Source: Celeribacter baekdonensis B30 (GTDB taxonomy: Bacteria > Pseudomonadota > Alphaproteobacteria > Rhodobacterales > Rhodobacteraceae). From it: a stretch of DNA of 64,000 bases. The stretch covers positions 62,001 through 126,000 of the forward strand of contig NZ_AMRK01000008.1 of the NCBI RefSeq assembly GCF_000299875.1. Direction: 5' to 3'. Within the stretch, counting starts at the first letter, position 1. Each line of letters opens with the position of its first letter. Both the position numbers and the translations under genes were made by a program. Below are positions 1-8,116 of this stretch, one piece after another. Under the pieces are notes generated by a model. It worked only from the letters and a program-made list of their open reading frames with translations. It did no database searches and had not been told where the DNA came from.

Positions 1-474
1 AAAGGCGGCGGGCATAAGATGGCGGCGGGTTTGACCGTGATGCGGGAGACATTGGAACCCGCGATGGAACGCCTGTCTGAATTGCTTGCCAAACAGGGGG
101 CGGGCGACGGCGGGCCGGCGGATTTGAAACTCGACGGGATGTTGATGCCCGGTGCCGCCACGATTGACCTGATCACCCGGCTTGAGGCCGCTGGGCCGTT
201 TGGGGCCGCCGCCCCTGCCCCGCGCTTCGCGTTTCCGTCCTGTGCGATCCATTTCGCCCGACGCATTGGCGAGAGCCATCTGAAAATCAGCTTTTCCGAC
301 GGGCTGGGTCCGCGTTTGGAGGCGATTTGTTTTGGCGCTTATGATGGCCCTCTGGGTCCGGCGCTTGAATCGCATGCGGGCGCGCGATTCCACTTGGCCG
401 GGCGGCTTGAAATCAACACTTGGGGCGGGCGGCAATCGGTGCAATTGCGCCTTGAGGACGCGGCGCGGGCGTGA
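1..474 (+). CDS. recJ: RecJ single-strand exonuclease, C-terminal part (5' end outside window)
   Basis: The reading frame is open from base 1 and begins with Lys-Gly-Gly-Gly-His-Lys-Met-Ala-Ala-Gly, the glycine-rich GGGHxxAAG signature of the DHHA1 domain of RecJ-family exonucleases. The remaining 150 or so residues match the C-terminal OB-fold-like part. RecJ degrades single-stranded DNA 5' to 3' in recombination and mismatch repair in the cytoplasm. The catalytic DHH domain would lie upstream of the window, so activity cannot be judged here. Only the 3' end is visible; the first internal Met at 19 is not the real start. A tRNA-Glu gene follows about 115 bases downstream on the same strand. 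Confidence 0.88.
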   Translation, partial: KGGGHKMAAGLTVMRETLEPAMERLSELLAKQGAGDGGPADLKLDGMLMPGAATIDLITRLEAAGPFGAAAPAPRFAFPSCAIHFARRIGESHLKISFSDGLGPRLEAICFGAYDGPLGPALESHAGARFHLAGRLEINTWGGRQSVQLRLEDAARA

Positions 475-589
475 AGGCCCGCGTGACGCATCTTCTCTGT
501 CACCAAGTTGTAAGATTCTGCCGCCAATGCGCAAAATTCCTCTTGCGCCTACGCGGCTGCCCGTCTAAACACCCGCTCACACCAAGCGC

Positions 590-664
590 GGTCCATTCGT
601 CTATCGGTTAGGACGCCAGGTTTTCAACCTGGAAAGAGGGGTTCGATTCCCCTATGGACTGCCA
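590..664 (+). tRNA. tRNA-Glu (anticodon TTC)
   Basis: A full cloverleaf can be drawn. The acceptor arms GGTCCAT (590-596) and ATGGACT (654-660) pair; the anticodon stem CAGG/CCTG holds loop TTTTCAA with anticodon TTC; the T arm is GGGG-TTCGATT-CCCC. The discriminator G at 661 is followed by an encoded CCA. An identical copy lies at 2916-2990. Confidence 0.95.
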
Positions 665-791
665 CTTATCCCCCTCCTCATATGTCTGAATGACGTCTGG
701 CACTGTGAACGGTGTCGGTCTTATGTTGTCTGTCCTGTCCTGATCGCGAGACGGAGACCTGAGGGGGACAAATGCCCCCTCTCCTTCCAGG

Positions 792-2663
792 TCACGCCTG
801 AAACACATAGGTCCCCGGTGCAGCGCAGATCGGCGCATAGCCCGCCTCGGGACGCCCCATCGGCGGCACATCCCCCAGCGGGCCGGAGCGCTCTTTCAGC
901 CACTGCGCATGGGCGATCCACCAAGACCCATCCTGCGCAGGCACCGCCTCTTGCCATTCCTCCGCATCACGGAACGGCGCATCAAACGCCGTGATCGCCA
1001 TACGGAAATGGCGGCCCGGATGACCGGGTTCTGTGACGATCCCGGCATTGTGCCCGCCATTGGTGAGGACAAAGGTCACATCGGCGTCGGCAAAGCGGTG
1101 GAATTTATAGACCGATTTCCACGGGGCCACATGGTCATCCTCGGTGCCGACCGCAAAAATCGGCGCGCGGATGTCGGAGATCGCAACAGGTTTGCCCGCC
1201 ACCTCATAGCGCCCTTCGGCGAGATCATTGTTCAAAAACAACTGGCGCAGGTACTGCGCGTGCATCGTATAGGGCAACCGCGTGCCATCGGCATTCCACG
1301 CCAGAAGATCGAACATCTTCATCCGCTCGCCCATCAGATAATCATGGACATTACGCGACCAGATCAAATCGGCCGAACGCAACAGGCGGAAGGCGCCGCC
1401 CATCTGCTCCGTCGACAAATAGCCCTGATCCCACATCATGTCTTCGAGGAAATTGACCTGACTGTCATTGATGAACAGGGTCAATTCGCCCGCTTCGGTG
1501 AAATCCGTTTGCGCGGCCAAAAACGTCAGCGTTTTAAACCGCGGATCACCATCGCGCGCCATCGCCGCGGCCGCAATCGCCAAGAGCGTACCGCCAAGAC
1601 AATAGCCCAAACCATGCACATGATCGGACCCGGTGATCGCCTGAACGGCGTCCAAGGCGTCCATGATGCCCAAGGAACGGTAATCCTCCATGCTCAGATC
1701 GCGGTCCTCGGCCTCCGGGTTGAGCCAAGAGATCATGAACACGCTAAACCCCTGCCCGGTCAGAAATTTGACCATCGAATTTTCGGGCGACAGGTCCAAA
1801 ATGTAATATTTCATGATCCAGGCGGGGACGATCAGGATCGGCTCGGGGTGGACCTGATCCGTCGTGGGCGCATATTGGATCAGCTCGATCAAGCGGTTGC
1901 GATAGACCACCTGACCGGGGCGGGTCGCCAAATCGCGGCCAAGTTGAAAGGCCTCAAGGTCGGGCGATTTTTCTTTGGTCACATAGCGCGTGACGTCTTC
2001 ACCAAAATTTTGCGCCCCACGCACAAGGTTCATCCCCCCCTGCGCCAGCGTCGCCTGCAAGACTTCGGGGTTGGTCAGGGGCAAGTTTGACGGCGACATC
2101 ATATCGAGCACCTGACGCGCCAAAAACGCCATCACATTTTCATGCTGTTTCGTCATGCCCGGCACATCGGTCATCGCGTTGTGCCACCATTGTTGTTGCA
2201 GCAAAAACGACTGATACATCATATTGAACGGCCATTTTTGCCAGGACGGATCGCGAAACCGGTGGTCCTGTGGCAGGCTTTCGATACAGGGTTGTACGTC
2301 AGCCCCCGACAGGCATCGCCCGGCATATTGCATCTGGCGAGAGGCCTTTTTCCCGGCTTTCTCGACCAGTTCCAATTGTTTGCCGGGAGCTGTTGCCAGA
2401 TGGGTCAGCCAATCCGCCCAAGCCGCCGCCAATGCGGATGGGGCAATGCCCATGGTCACCCGCGCCATTGCGGCATGGGCCGCCTTGTCCATCACGTTGT
2501 AGACGCTGAAATCCTGATCTACGTCACGTTGCGGCGTGTGGGGAAGCCTTGGCACTGTGGCCATGCTGTCACGCGTCGCATCCGCCTCAACCAAAGCGAT
2601 TTTGGCCGCAGGTCTTCGAGGGGCATCGACTTTGGGTGTCGTCGTTTTGATCTGGCTTGGCAT
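792..2663 (-). CDS. phaC: Class I poly(3-hydroxyalkanoate) synthase PhaC
   Basis: This is a 623-residue protein of the usual class I PhaC length. It polymerises (R)-3-hydroxyacyl-CoA into polyester storage granules, with CoA release. The N-terminal PhaC_N domain covers roughly residues 60-230 and an alpha/beta-hydrolase core follows. The lipase-like box Gly-Tyr-Cys-Leu-Gly-Gly near residue 355 carries the catalytic Cys; the Asp is in GTEDDH and the His in GGHNAG near the C-terminus. The ATG at 2663 is chosen because GGAGG lies six bases upstream; an in-frame GTG at 2675 overlaps that ribosome binding site. No phaZ, phaP or phaR lies next to it. The gene sits alone between two tRNA-Glu genes on the opposite strand. 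Confidence 0.95.
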   Translation of the reverse strand: MPSQIKTTTPKVDAPRRPAAKIALVEADATRDSMATVPRLPHTPQRDVDQDFSVYNVMDKAAHAAMARVTMGIAPSALAAAWADWLTHLATAPGKQLELVEKAGKKASRQMQYAGRCLSGADVQPCIESLPQDHRFRDPSWQKWPFNMMYQSFLLQQQWWHNAMTDVPGMTKQHENVMAFLARQVLDMMSPSNLPLTNPEVLQATLAQGGMNLVRGAQNFGEDVTRYVTKEKSPDLEAFQLGRDLATRPGQVVYRNRLIELIQYAPTTDQVHPEPILIVPAWIMKYYILDLSPENSMVKFLTGQGFSVFMISWLNPEAEDRDLSMEDYRSLGIMDALDAVQAITGSDHVHGLGYCLGGTLLAIAAAAMARDGDPRFKTLTFLAAQTDFTEAGELTLFINDSQVNFLEDMMWDQGYLSTEQMGGAFRLLRSADLIWSRNVHDYLMGERMKMFDLLAWNADGTRLPYTMHAQYLRQLFLNNDLAEGRYEVAGKPVAISDIRAPIFAVGTEDDHVAPWKSVYKFHRFADADVTFVLTNGGHNAGIVTEPGHPGRHFRMAITAFDAPFRDAEEWQEAVPAQDGSWWIAHAQWLKERSGPLGDVPPMGRPEAGYAPICAAPGTYVFQA

Positions 2664-2915
2664 CACATCCTCCACTCACTCAAGGCGGGATTGCCCGCAA
2701 TTTAGGGGTATTTTCGCCCGTTTCACGCGTCAGGACACTGATTTCGGTCAAGCCCCATTCTACTCAGCCAAATTCCGCCAGAGCGCGCCCCAAGCCGCCC
2801 GTGACCGCCGATCTTTCTGGCCTGTCCTCTGTCGCAAAAGAAAATCGCGCAATTGTCTCGAAACCCTCTTGCGCTTCGCTCTCATGCCGTCTAATTAGCC
2901 GCCTACCAAAAGCGC

Positions 2916-2990
2916 GGTCCATTCGTCTATCGGTTAGGACGCCAGGTTTTCAACCTGGAAAGAGGGGTTCGATTCCCCTATGGACTGCCA
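2916..2990 (+). tRNA. tRNA-Glu (anticodon TTC), second identical copy
   Basis: The 75 bases are identical to the tRNA-Glu at 590-664, including the encoded CCA. The flanks also resemble those of the first copy: CTCTTGCGC and GTCTAA occur before both genes and GCCACTT after both, so the duplicated unit was larger than the tRNA. Bases 2991-3221 hold no gene that I can recognise. Confidence 0.95.
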
Positions 2991-3221
2991 CTTTATTCCC
3001 TCAGATGTGTCATACTGTCCTTGGCGCTGTTGCGCGGCGCTATGTGGTGTCCCCGCCGAGGTCAACCCGCCTTGATCGACCTTGAGTATGACGCCTTTGG
3101 TGCCTCCTTCGACACGTCAAACATGCGGACACACCCTCTCACCCAAACCGATCTTTTGGCCCATCAGGCACGGATCAAAGGCCTGCCGCCAAACGGCAGA
3201 TAAGCCCACGCAGATCAGCAC

Positions 3222-3256
3222 AAAGAAAACCCCGCCACGGAAGAACCGCAGCGGGG
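3222..3256 (-). terminator. Rho-independent terminator after the PQQ alcohol dehydrogenase gene
   Basis: Read on the minus strand, CCCCGC (3256-3251) and GCGGGG (3235-3230) form a GC stem with a 15-base loop, followed by TTTTCTTTG. It lies about 37 bases beyond the stop codon of the dehydrogenase gene. Confidence 0.75.
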
Positions 3257-3292
3257 CCAGAGGTGCCTGAGCACCGATTTATTGCGATAGGA

Positions 3293-5059
3293 TCAGTTCG
3301 CCATGGCCAGTTGTTTCGGCAATTTGAAGGTCCAGACCGTGCCACCTTGGTTCAGGTAGTTGACCTTTTTGGCCACTTCACCGCCCCAAAGCGGAACCGC
3401 ACCACCCCAGCCGGAGACAACGGTGACATATTGTTCGCCGTCCATTTCAAAGGTCACAGGCTGACCAACGATGCCGGAGCCGGTTTGGAACGACCAAAGT
3501 TTCTCGCCGGTCTCATCGTCAAGCGCGATGAATTCCCCTTCAGGCGTGCCGAAGAACACGAGGCCACCCGCCGTGGTCATCACACCACCCCAAAGCGGGG
3601 CTTCGTTTTGGAAGTCCCATTTGATCTCGCCGGTTTCCGGCTGGATCGCTTTCAAAGACCCGATGTGGCTTTCAAAGATCGGTTTGATGGTAAAGCCCGC
3701 GCCAAGGTAAGCCGCGCCTTTTTTATAGGAAATCGGCTCGTTCCAGATGTCCATGCCCCATTCGTTCGACGGCACATAGAACAGACCGGTCTTTTGGCTG
3801 TGCGCCATCGGCATCCAGTTTTTGCCCCCCAAGAAGGACGGAACCGAGAACACCATCTCGCCCTTTTCCGCCTCAAGTGGGTTGCCCGGACGGGCCTCTT
3901 CGACGTAGATCGGACGTCCGGTTTCATCAATCCCTTTGGCCCAGGTGATGTCAGAGACAAACGGGGTTGCGTTCACAAACGCGCCGTCTTCGCGGTTCAA
4001 CACGTAGAAGAAACCGTTGCGGTCGGCGGTGGCGAACCGTTTGTTGCCGTCTTTGTCGGTAAAGGCCACAACCTCGTTCACCCCGTCAAAGTCCCAGCCT
4101 TCGCGCGGCGTGGTCTGGAAGTGCCATTTGATTTCGCCGGTGGCCGGATCAATGCCCAAACGCGATGCGGCGTACAGGTTGTCGCCACTGTTGCCCTCGG
4201 TCGGTGTGCCCGCGTTGCGCAGATGCGAGTTCCACGGCGCCGGGTTACCCGTACCAAAAACCAATGTGTTGGTGTCAGCGTCATAAGAGCCGCCAAGCCA
4301 GGTCGCACCGCCGCCGGTTTTCCACATATCACCCGGCCAGGTCGCGTTCAGCGTCCCGGTCATGGTGCTCTCTTCGCCATTGAGCGTGCCCATGTGACCT
4401 TCGATCACCGGACGCGTCCAAACCATTTCACCGGTTTCCGCATCGCGTGCCTGTACTTCGCCGACGATGCCAAATTCACCGCCGGAGTTACCGGTGATGA
4501 CCAGACCGTTCACGATCAACGGCGCGGCTGTGTAGGAATAGCCTTCTTTGTAGTTGGCGATCTTTTTGTTCCATTTCACATCGCCGGTTTTCAGATCCAG
4601 CGCCACGATGCGCGCGTCCAACGTGCCGAAATAGATGTTGTCGCCATAAATCGCACCGCCACGGTTGATCACGTCACAGCAGGGCAAAATGCCTTCGGGC
4701 AGTCGGGCGTCATATTGCCAGATTTCTTTGCCGTTGGTCATGTCGATCGCATAAAGGCGCGAATAGGACCCGGTCACATACATGATGCCGTCATGCACCA
4801 AGGGCTGGGTCTCTTGCCCGCGCTGCTTTTCACCACCGAGGCTGAAGGCCCAGGCCGGAACGAGGTTTTTCACGTTGTCTTTGTTGAGCGTCTCAAGCGG
4901 CGAATAGCGTTGCAGATCACGCCCCATGCCGTTGGTCAAAATGTCGCCCGGTGTGTTGGCGTCGTTCAGCAGATCCTCTTCGGTGACGCCCGCCCAGGCG
5001 CTTCCCGCAAGACCGAACGCCAGAACAGCCGCAGATGCGGCAGATAGAAACCTGTTCAT
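3293..5059 (-). CDS. PQQ-dependent alcohol dehydrogenase, predicted lanthanide-dependent (PedH/ExaF type)
   Basis: This is a 588-residue periplasmic quinoprotein that oxidises primary alcohols and passes electrons to a c-type cytochrome. A Sec signal peptide ends near Ala-Trp-Ala-Gly (residues 21-24), followed by an eight-bladed tryptophan-docking propeller. The vicinal disulfide pair is Cys127-Cys128. Likely metal ligands are Glu195 and Asn272. The catalytic Asp323 lies in Trp-Asp-Phe-Asp-Gly, and the additional Asp325 is the residue that marks lanthanide-dependent enzymes; calcium enzymes of the ExaA type have Ser or Thr there. The sequence follows ethanol dehydrogenases (ExaA/PedE/PedH) more closely than MxaF. 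The ATG at 5059 has GGGAGG before it and begins the signal peptide. The gene diverges from the ABC binding-protein gene and is followed by a terminator. The substrate is not determinable from sequence. Confidence 0.92.
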   Translation of the reverse strand: MNRFLSAASAAVLAFGLAGSAWAGVTEEDLLNDANTPGDILTNGMGRDLQRYSPLETLNKDNVKNLVPAWAFSLGGEKQRGQETQPLVHDGIMYVTGSYSRLYAIDMTNGKEIWQYDARLPEGILPCCDVINRGGAIYGDNIYFGTLDARIVALDLKTGDVKWNKKIANYKEGYSYTAAPLIVNGLVITGNSGGEFGIVGEVQARDAETGEMVWTRPVIEGHMGTLNGEESTMTGTLNATWPGDMWKTGGGATWLGGSYDADTNTLVFGTGNPAPWNSHLRNAGTPTEGNSGDNLYAASRLGIDPATGEIKWHFQTTPREGWDFDGVNEVVAFTDKDGNKRFATADRNGFFYVLNREDGAFVNATPFVSDITWAKGIDETGRPIYVEEARPGNPLEAEKGEMVFSVPSFLGGKNWMPMAHSQKTGLFYVPSNEWGMDIWNEPISYKKGAAYLGAGFTIKPIFESHIGSLKAIQPETGEIKWDFQNEAPLWGGVMTTAGGLVFFGTPEGEFIALDDETGEKLWSFQTGSGIVGQPVTFEMDGEQYVTVVSGWGGAVPLWGGEVAKKVNYLNQGGTVWTFKLPKQLAMAN

Positions 5060-5163
5060 GTGTTTTCCTCCCATGGATGACCAGATGCGCGCTCCCTCTT
5101 GGACCCGCGCAGATAAAGCCTGACCAATGATCACCAAAGCGAGGCCCTGTCCGAAATTGGCCA

Positions 5164-5213
5164 TTGGTCGTAGGCCGCATGCGACCCCGGGGTCGTTTCC
5201 CATCCTTTGGTCG
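5164..5213. promoter_or_regulatory. Candidate operators between the alcohol dehydrogenase and ABC binding-protein genes
   Basis: Within this divergent promoter region are TTGGTCGTA (5164-5172), a perfect palindrome CGACC-CCGG-GGTCG (5182-5195) and TTGGTCGTA again (5207-5215). The same GGTCG/CGACC half-sites recur in the other promoter regions of this locus. The last copy lies about 50 bases before the plus-strand start at 5264. I infer sites for the LuxR-type regulator encoded at 21471-22166; binding is not shown. Confidence 0.5.
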
Positions 5214-5263
5214 TATTGTGCCACGCCCGCGCGCTCCTACTCTGAGATCAGGGAGGATCAACC

Positions 5264-6253
5264 ATGACCAAATTCACCAAAGGCCTCGCGGCCCTTGCCA
5301 CAGCCGCGGCTTTGAGTGCCGCCTTTTCCGTGCCATCCAAGGCCGAAGATTTGCCAAAACTCAAAGCGGCGCTGCAAATGTCCGGCACCGTCGCCTGGGA
5401 GGTGGACACCATCCATCATTACGGCTTTGACGCCGCTCAGGGCTTTACCCTTGAGGCGCTTGATGTCGCGGGCTCCCCCGCCTCACGTGTGGCGCTGGCG
5501 GCGGGCGAAGTCGATATGATCGTCGCCGATTGGCTCTGGGTTGCGGCCCAACGCGCCGAGGGCAAGGATTACGTTTTCGTCCCCTATTCCAAAGCCGTGG
5601 GCGGGCTCTATGTGCCCAAGGACAGCCCTGCCCAAACCATTGCCGATCTGGCAGGCGGCAAAATCGGCATAGCTGGTGGGCCGAATGACAAAAGCTGGCT
5701 GATCCTGCGCGCCTTTGCGGCCCAGACTGAGGGGCTCGATCTGGCAGCCAACACCGAACAGGTCTACGGCGCACCGCCTTTGATTTTCAAATCCGCCCTC
5801 TCCGGCGAGTTGGACGGCGCGATTAATTTTTGGCATTTTGGGGCCAAAATGGACGCCGCCGGGATGCGGCTTTTGACCTCCACCTCCGAGGCCGCCGTGG
5901 CGCTAGGGTTAAACCCGGACACGCCGCTTTTGGGCTATGTTGTGCGCGGTGAGGTGTTGAAAAACCACCCGGAACTGGTCGCCGGACTGGCCGCCGCGTC
6001 ACGTCAGGCCAAAGATCTTTTGGCCACAGATGACGCCGCTTGGGATCGCCTGCGCCCGGAGATGAATGTCAAAACCGACGCGCAATTTGCAGCACTCAAA
6101 ACCGGATGGATCGACGGTATTCCGCCAAAGGGTCCGGTGTCTGATGCCGATGCGGCCAAGATGCTCGATCTGATGGCGCAGCTCGGCGGCGTGGATTTGG
6201 TGGGCCAGGCCACAACCCTGCCTGAGGGCACATTCTACCATCCCGGCACATGA
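5264..6253 (+). CDS. ABC transporter substrate-binding protein, NitT/TauT type
   Basis: This is a 329-residue periplasmic binding protein with a signal peptide (about residues 1-27, ending in Ser-Lys-Ala-Glu). The body matches the NMT1/SsuA-like family that delivers small organic ligands such as sulfonates, nitrate or pyrimidine precursors to a SsuC-type permease. It is encoded divergently from the PQQ alcohol dehydrogenase, and its stop overlaps the ATG of the ATPase gene by four bases. The matching permease is at 17212-17991, on the far side of the locus. The location suggests a ligand tied to alcohol oxidation, for example a substrate, a product or a cofactor precursor, but the sequence does not say which. 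The start at 5264 has AGGGAGGA upstream. Confidence 0.85.
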   Translation: MTKFTKGLAALATAAALSAAFSVPSKAEDLPKLKAALQMSGTVAWEVDTIHHYGFDAAQGFTLEALDVAGSPASRVALAAGEVDMIVADWLWVAAQRAEGKDYVFVPYSKAVGGLYVPKDSPAQTIADLAGGKIGIAGGPNDKSWLILRAFAAQTEGLDLAANTEQVYGAPPLIFKSALSGELDGAINFWHFGAKMDAAGMRLLTSTSEAAVALGLNPDTPLLGYVVRGEVLKNHPELVAGLAAASRQAKDLLATDDAAWDRLRPEMNVKTDAQFAALKTGWIDGIPPKGPVSDADAAKMLDLMAQLGGVDLVGQATTLPEGTFYHPGT

Positions 6254-6912
6254 AGCTGATGCCGATTACCATCCCCACGCCCCCTACTCTCAGTGGGGGC
6301 GTGCGCGTTGATCTGCGCTCGGCCCATGCCGGCGGGCAACAGATTCTCGGGCCGATTTCGTTTTCGATCGCGCCCGGTGCCTCCCTTGCTCTCGTCGGAC
6401 CCTCGGGCGTGGGAAAATCGACGCTGTTGCGGGTGATTTGCGGGCTGCATTCCGATTATGACGGCAGTTGCGAGCGCCCAGAGCGCATCAGCACCGTGTT
6501 CCAGGAACCGACCCTTTTGCCGTGGCGCAGCGCCTTGGACAATCTGACCCTGACCACCCGCATCGACGCGCCGAACGCGCGGCAGTGGTTGGCGCAGGTG
6601 GGTCTTTCGGATCATGCCGATCTGTTCCCCGGTCAGCTCTCATTGGGTCAACAGCGCCGCTTGGCCTTGGCCCGCGCCTTTGCCGCCGCCCCCGATCTGT
6701 TGCTGATGGATGAAGCCTTTGTGTCGCTCGACCCACAGCTCGCCGATGAGATGATGCGCCTGTTTGAGACCCTGTGCGCGCATCATGTCACCACGACAAT
6801 TCTGGTCACCCACGACCCGAAAGAGGCGGCCCGGCTGTGCGATCGGGTGTTGATCCTTGGCGGGCGGCCCGCACAGGTCCAGACCGCCAACCTCTCTGAA
6901 CTCACAACTTGA
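6250..6912 (+). CDS. ABC transporter ATP-binding protein, NitT/TauT type
   Basis: This 220-residue cytoplasmic ATPase of the SsuB/TauB class energises import with the binding protein encoded just upstream (four-base ATGA overlap). The Walker A motif GPSGVGKST lies near residues 52-60. The ABC signature region is Leu-Ser-Leu-Gly-Gln-Gln, so the usual LSGGQ has Leu in place of the first Gly; Walker B is LLLMDEAF and the switch His is in LVTHD. It ends 14 bases before the convergent cytochrome c gene. The permease partner is not adjacent; the best candidate is at 17212-17991. Length and motif order are normal. Confidence 0.87.
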   Translation: MKLMPITIPTPPTLSGGVRVDLRSAHAGGQQILGPISFSIAPGASLALVGPSGVGKSTLLRVICGLHSDYDGSCERPERISTVFQEPTLLPWRSALDNLTLTTRIDAPNARQWLAQVGLSDHADLFPGQLSLGQQRRLALARAFAAAPDLLLMDEAFVSLDPQLADEMMRLFETLCAHHVTTTILVTHDPKEAARLCDRVLILGGRPAQVQTANLSELTT

Positions 6913-6926
6913 TTAAACGACGAGGA

Positions 6927-7325
6927 TCATTCGGAAATCGACGCCAGATAGGTGACGATGAAATCCTGAACCGTCGCATCCACAACACCGACATGGCGCA
7001 TTTTCGTGCCCGGCACCAAGCCATCATTGTCTTCCATCCACGCCCGGATCGCGCCTGCGGTCCAGGTGAAATTGGCGTTTTTCAGGGCGTCCGAATAGGG
7101 ATAACCCTCAAAGCTACCGGCTTTGCGGCCGATCACCCCGGTCAACAACGGGCCATAGCTGGCGCGGTCGGCATCGACCGAGTGGCAGCGGTGGCATTCC
7201 TTGTCAAAAAACTCTGCCCCGGCGGCGGCTTTGATCGCGTCATATTCACCCGCAACGGCTGAGGTGCCAAGCGTGGCGGCAAAGAGTGCGGGGATCAGAT
7301 GTATGGCGATTTTGATGGCTTTCAT
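6927..7325 (-). CDS. Small class I cytochrome c, periplasmic
   Basis: This 132-residue protein has a signal peptide ending near residue 26. It carries one heme-attachment motif, Cys44-His-Arg-Cys-His48, and a likely axial Met109 in Gly-Thr-Lys-Met. The fold resembles cytochrome c2/c-552 electron carriers. Position in the locus makes it a candidate electron acceptor for the PQQ dehydrogenase, or a link from it to the terminal oxidase. The promoter region holds a perfect FNR-type palindrome and two copies of the locus-specific CGACC-WW-GGTCG motif, so dual control by oxygen and by the alcohol-responsive two-component system is plausible. The start is the ATG at 7325, with AGGAGT in the bases just before it. 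Confidence 0.88.
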   Translation of the reverse strand: MKAIKIAIHLIPALFAATLGTSAVAGEYDAIKAAAGAEFFDKECHRCHSVDADRASYGPLLTGVIGRKAGSFEGYPYSDALKNANFTWTAGAIRAWMEDNDGLVPGTKMRHVGVVDATVQDFIVTYLASISE

Positions 7326-7380
7326 GGCGGACTCCTATGGCATGTTCATGCCCAAGATCGCCCTTTCCACCGCGCAAGGT

Positions 7381-7396
7381 GTTGATGTACATCAAC
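7381..7396. promoter_or_regulatory. FNR/CRP-type box before the cytochrome c gene
   Basis: GTTGATGTACATCAAC is a perfect 16-base palindrome containing TTGAT-N4-ATCAA, the FNR consensus. Its centre is about 63 bases before the minus-strand cytochrome start at 7325, a common position for an activating FNR-family site. FnrL is the usual such regulator in Rhodobacteraceae; no fnr gene is in this window. Confidence 0.65.
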
Positions 7397-7405
7397 AAAG
7401 CCCCC

Positions 7406-7442
7406 CGACCTTGGTCGCAGTCCACCTACGACTTTGGTCGTA
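7406..7442. promoter_or_regulatory. Two candidate response-regulator sites before the cytochrome c gene
   Basis: CGACC-TT-GGTCG (7406-7417) is a perfect palindrome and CGACT-TT-GGTCG (7429-7440) differs from it by one base. The second lies within a longer inverted repeat TACGAC-TTTG-GTCGTA (7427-7442). They lie 80-115 bases before the start at 7325 and just beyond the stop of the SEL1-like gene. They are the best copies of the motif shared by this locus. Confidence 0.55.
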
Positions 7443-7447
7443 CCCCC

Positions 7448-8029
7448 TTAGAACAGGTTCAAATAGCGCCATTCATCCGCATCCGGCGTCACCTCGTCCA
7501 GATCATACTCCGCACTTTGCAGTCGCTGCGCCACGTCCAAACCGTCCCGCGCCGCCTCATCGACCATGGCGCGCCCCGCCGCCTCGTCGCGCGCCACGCC
7601 CCAGCCGCGCATCAAATCCAACCCGTGGTTGAATTTGCCAACTGGATCGCCCGCCTCCGCCGCCTTGCGGTTCCAGTCCGCCGCCGCTTCCAAATCCTGT
7701 GGCCCGCCCAGACCTCGATCATCGAGCTGGCTCATCCATGTCATCGCCCCGGTCCAGCCGTGATCGGCACAGCTTTTAAACAGCTCGCGCGCCATCTCGT
7801 GACGACCTGATTTGGTCACCAAATAGCCCTGAGAACAAATCACCATCCCGGTGTCGCCATTGCGGATGCTCTCCATCACCTGCGCCATCGACATCTCATG
7901 CGGGTTGAGTGTGCCCTGCTCGTTCACCTCGGTGTCCGGGCCAAGCTGCATGGCTAAGTCTTGGGTTAAATCTTCGGCCAAAACGGGCGCCGCCGCGGCA
8001 AGCGCCATCGCCAAAATTACAATCTTCAT
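7448..8029 (-). CDS. Periplasmic SEL1/TPR-like repeat protein
   Basis: This is a 193-residue exported protein with a short signal peptide (about residues 1-18, ending Val-Leu-Ala). The mature part has alpha-helical SEL1-like repeats: segments with Ala-Met-Thr-Trp, Ala-Ala-Asp-Trp-Asn and Gly-Lys-Phe-Asn-His-Gly spaced about 36 residues apart. Such repeats scaffold protein contacts; no catalytic motif is visible. Placement among PQQ dehydrogenase genes suggests a role in assembling or holding the periplasmic oxidation system, which is inference. I chose the ATG at 8029 because the signal peptide begins there and GGAGG lies upstream. A half-match of the locus motif lies about 51 bases before the start. 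Confidence 0.75.
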   Translation of the reverse strand: MKIVILAMALAAAAPVLAEDLTQDLAMQLGPDTEVNEQGTLNPHEMSMAQVMESIRNGDTGMVICSQGYLVTKSGRHEMARELFKSCADHGWTGAMTWMSQLDDRGLGGPQDLEAAADWNRKAAEAGDPVGKFNHGLDLMRGWGVARDEAAGRAMVDEAARDGLDVAQRLQSAEYDLDEVTPDADEWRYLNLF

Positions 8030-8079
8030 GTGAAATCCTCCCGCGCCCATGGTGCCAGAGCGCGTGGCTTTGTCCCATC

Positions 8080-8091
8080 CGACCAAAGTGG
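8080..8091. promoter_or_regulatory. Partial response-regulator motif before the SEL1-like gene
   Basis: CGACC-AA-AGTGG has a perfect left half of the locus motif and a weak right half. It lies about 51 bases before the start at 8029, the same distance as the other candidate sites. Alone it would be weak evidence. Confidence 0.3.
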
Positions 8092-8116
8092 CGGATTTTC
8101 TACAACCTGCGCGCGT

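Noticed and set aside
590-2990. Genomic island with tRNA attachment sites
   Set aside because: No integrase or foreign composition is present between the tRNA genes, and phaC is a typical core gene.
3263-5047. Long plus-strand open frame (594 codons) opposite the PQQ dehydrogenase
   Set aside because: It mirrors a recognised gene in a GC-rich genome; its translation is rich in Arg, His and Val and has no domain.
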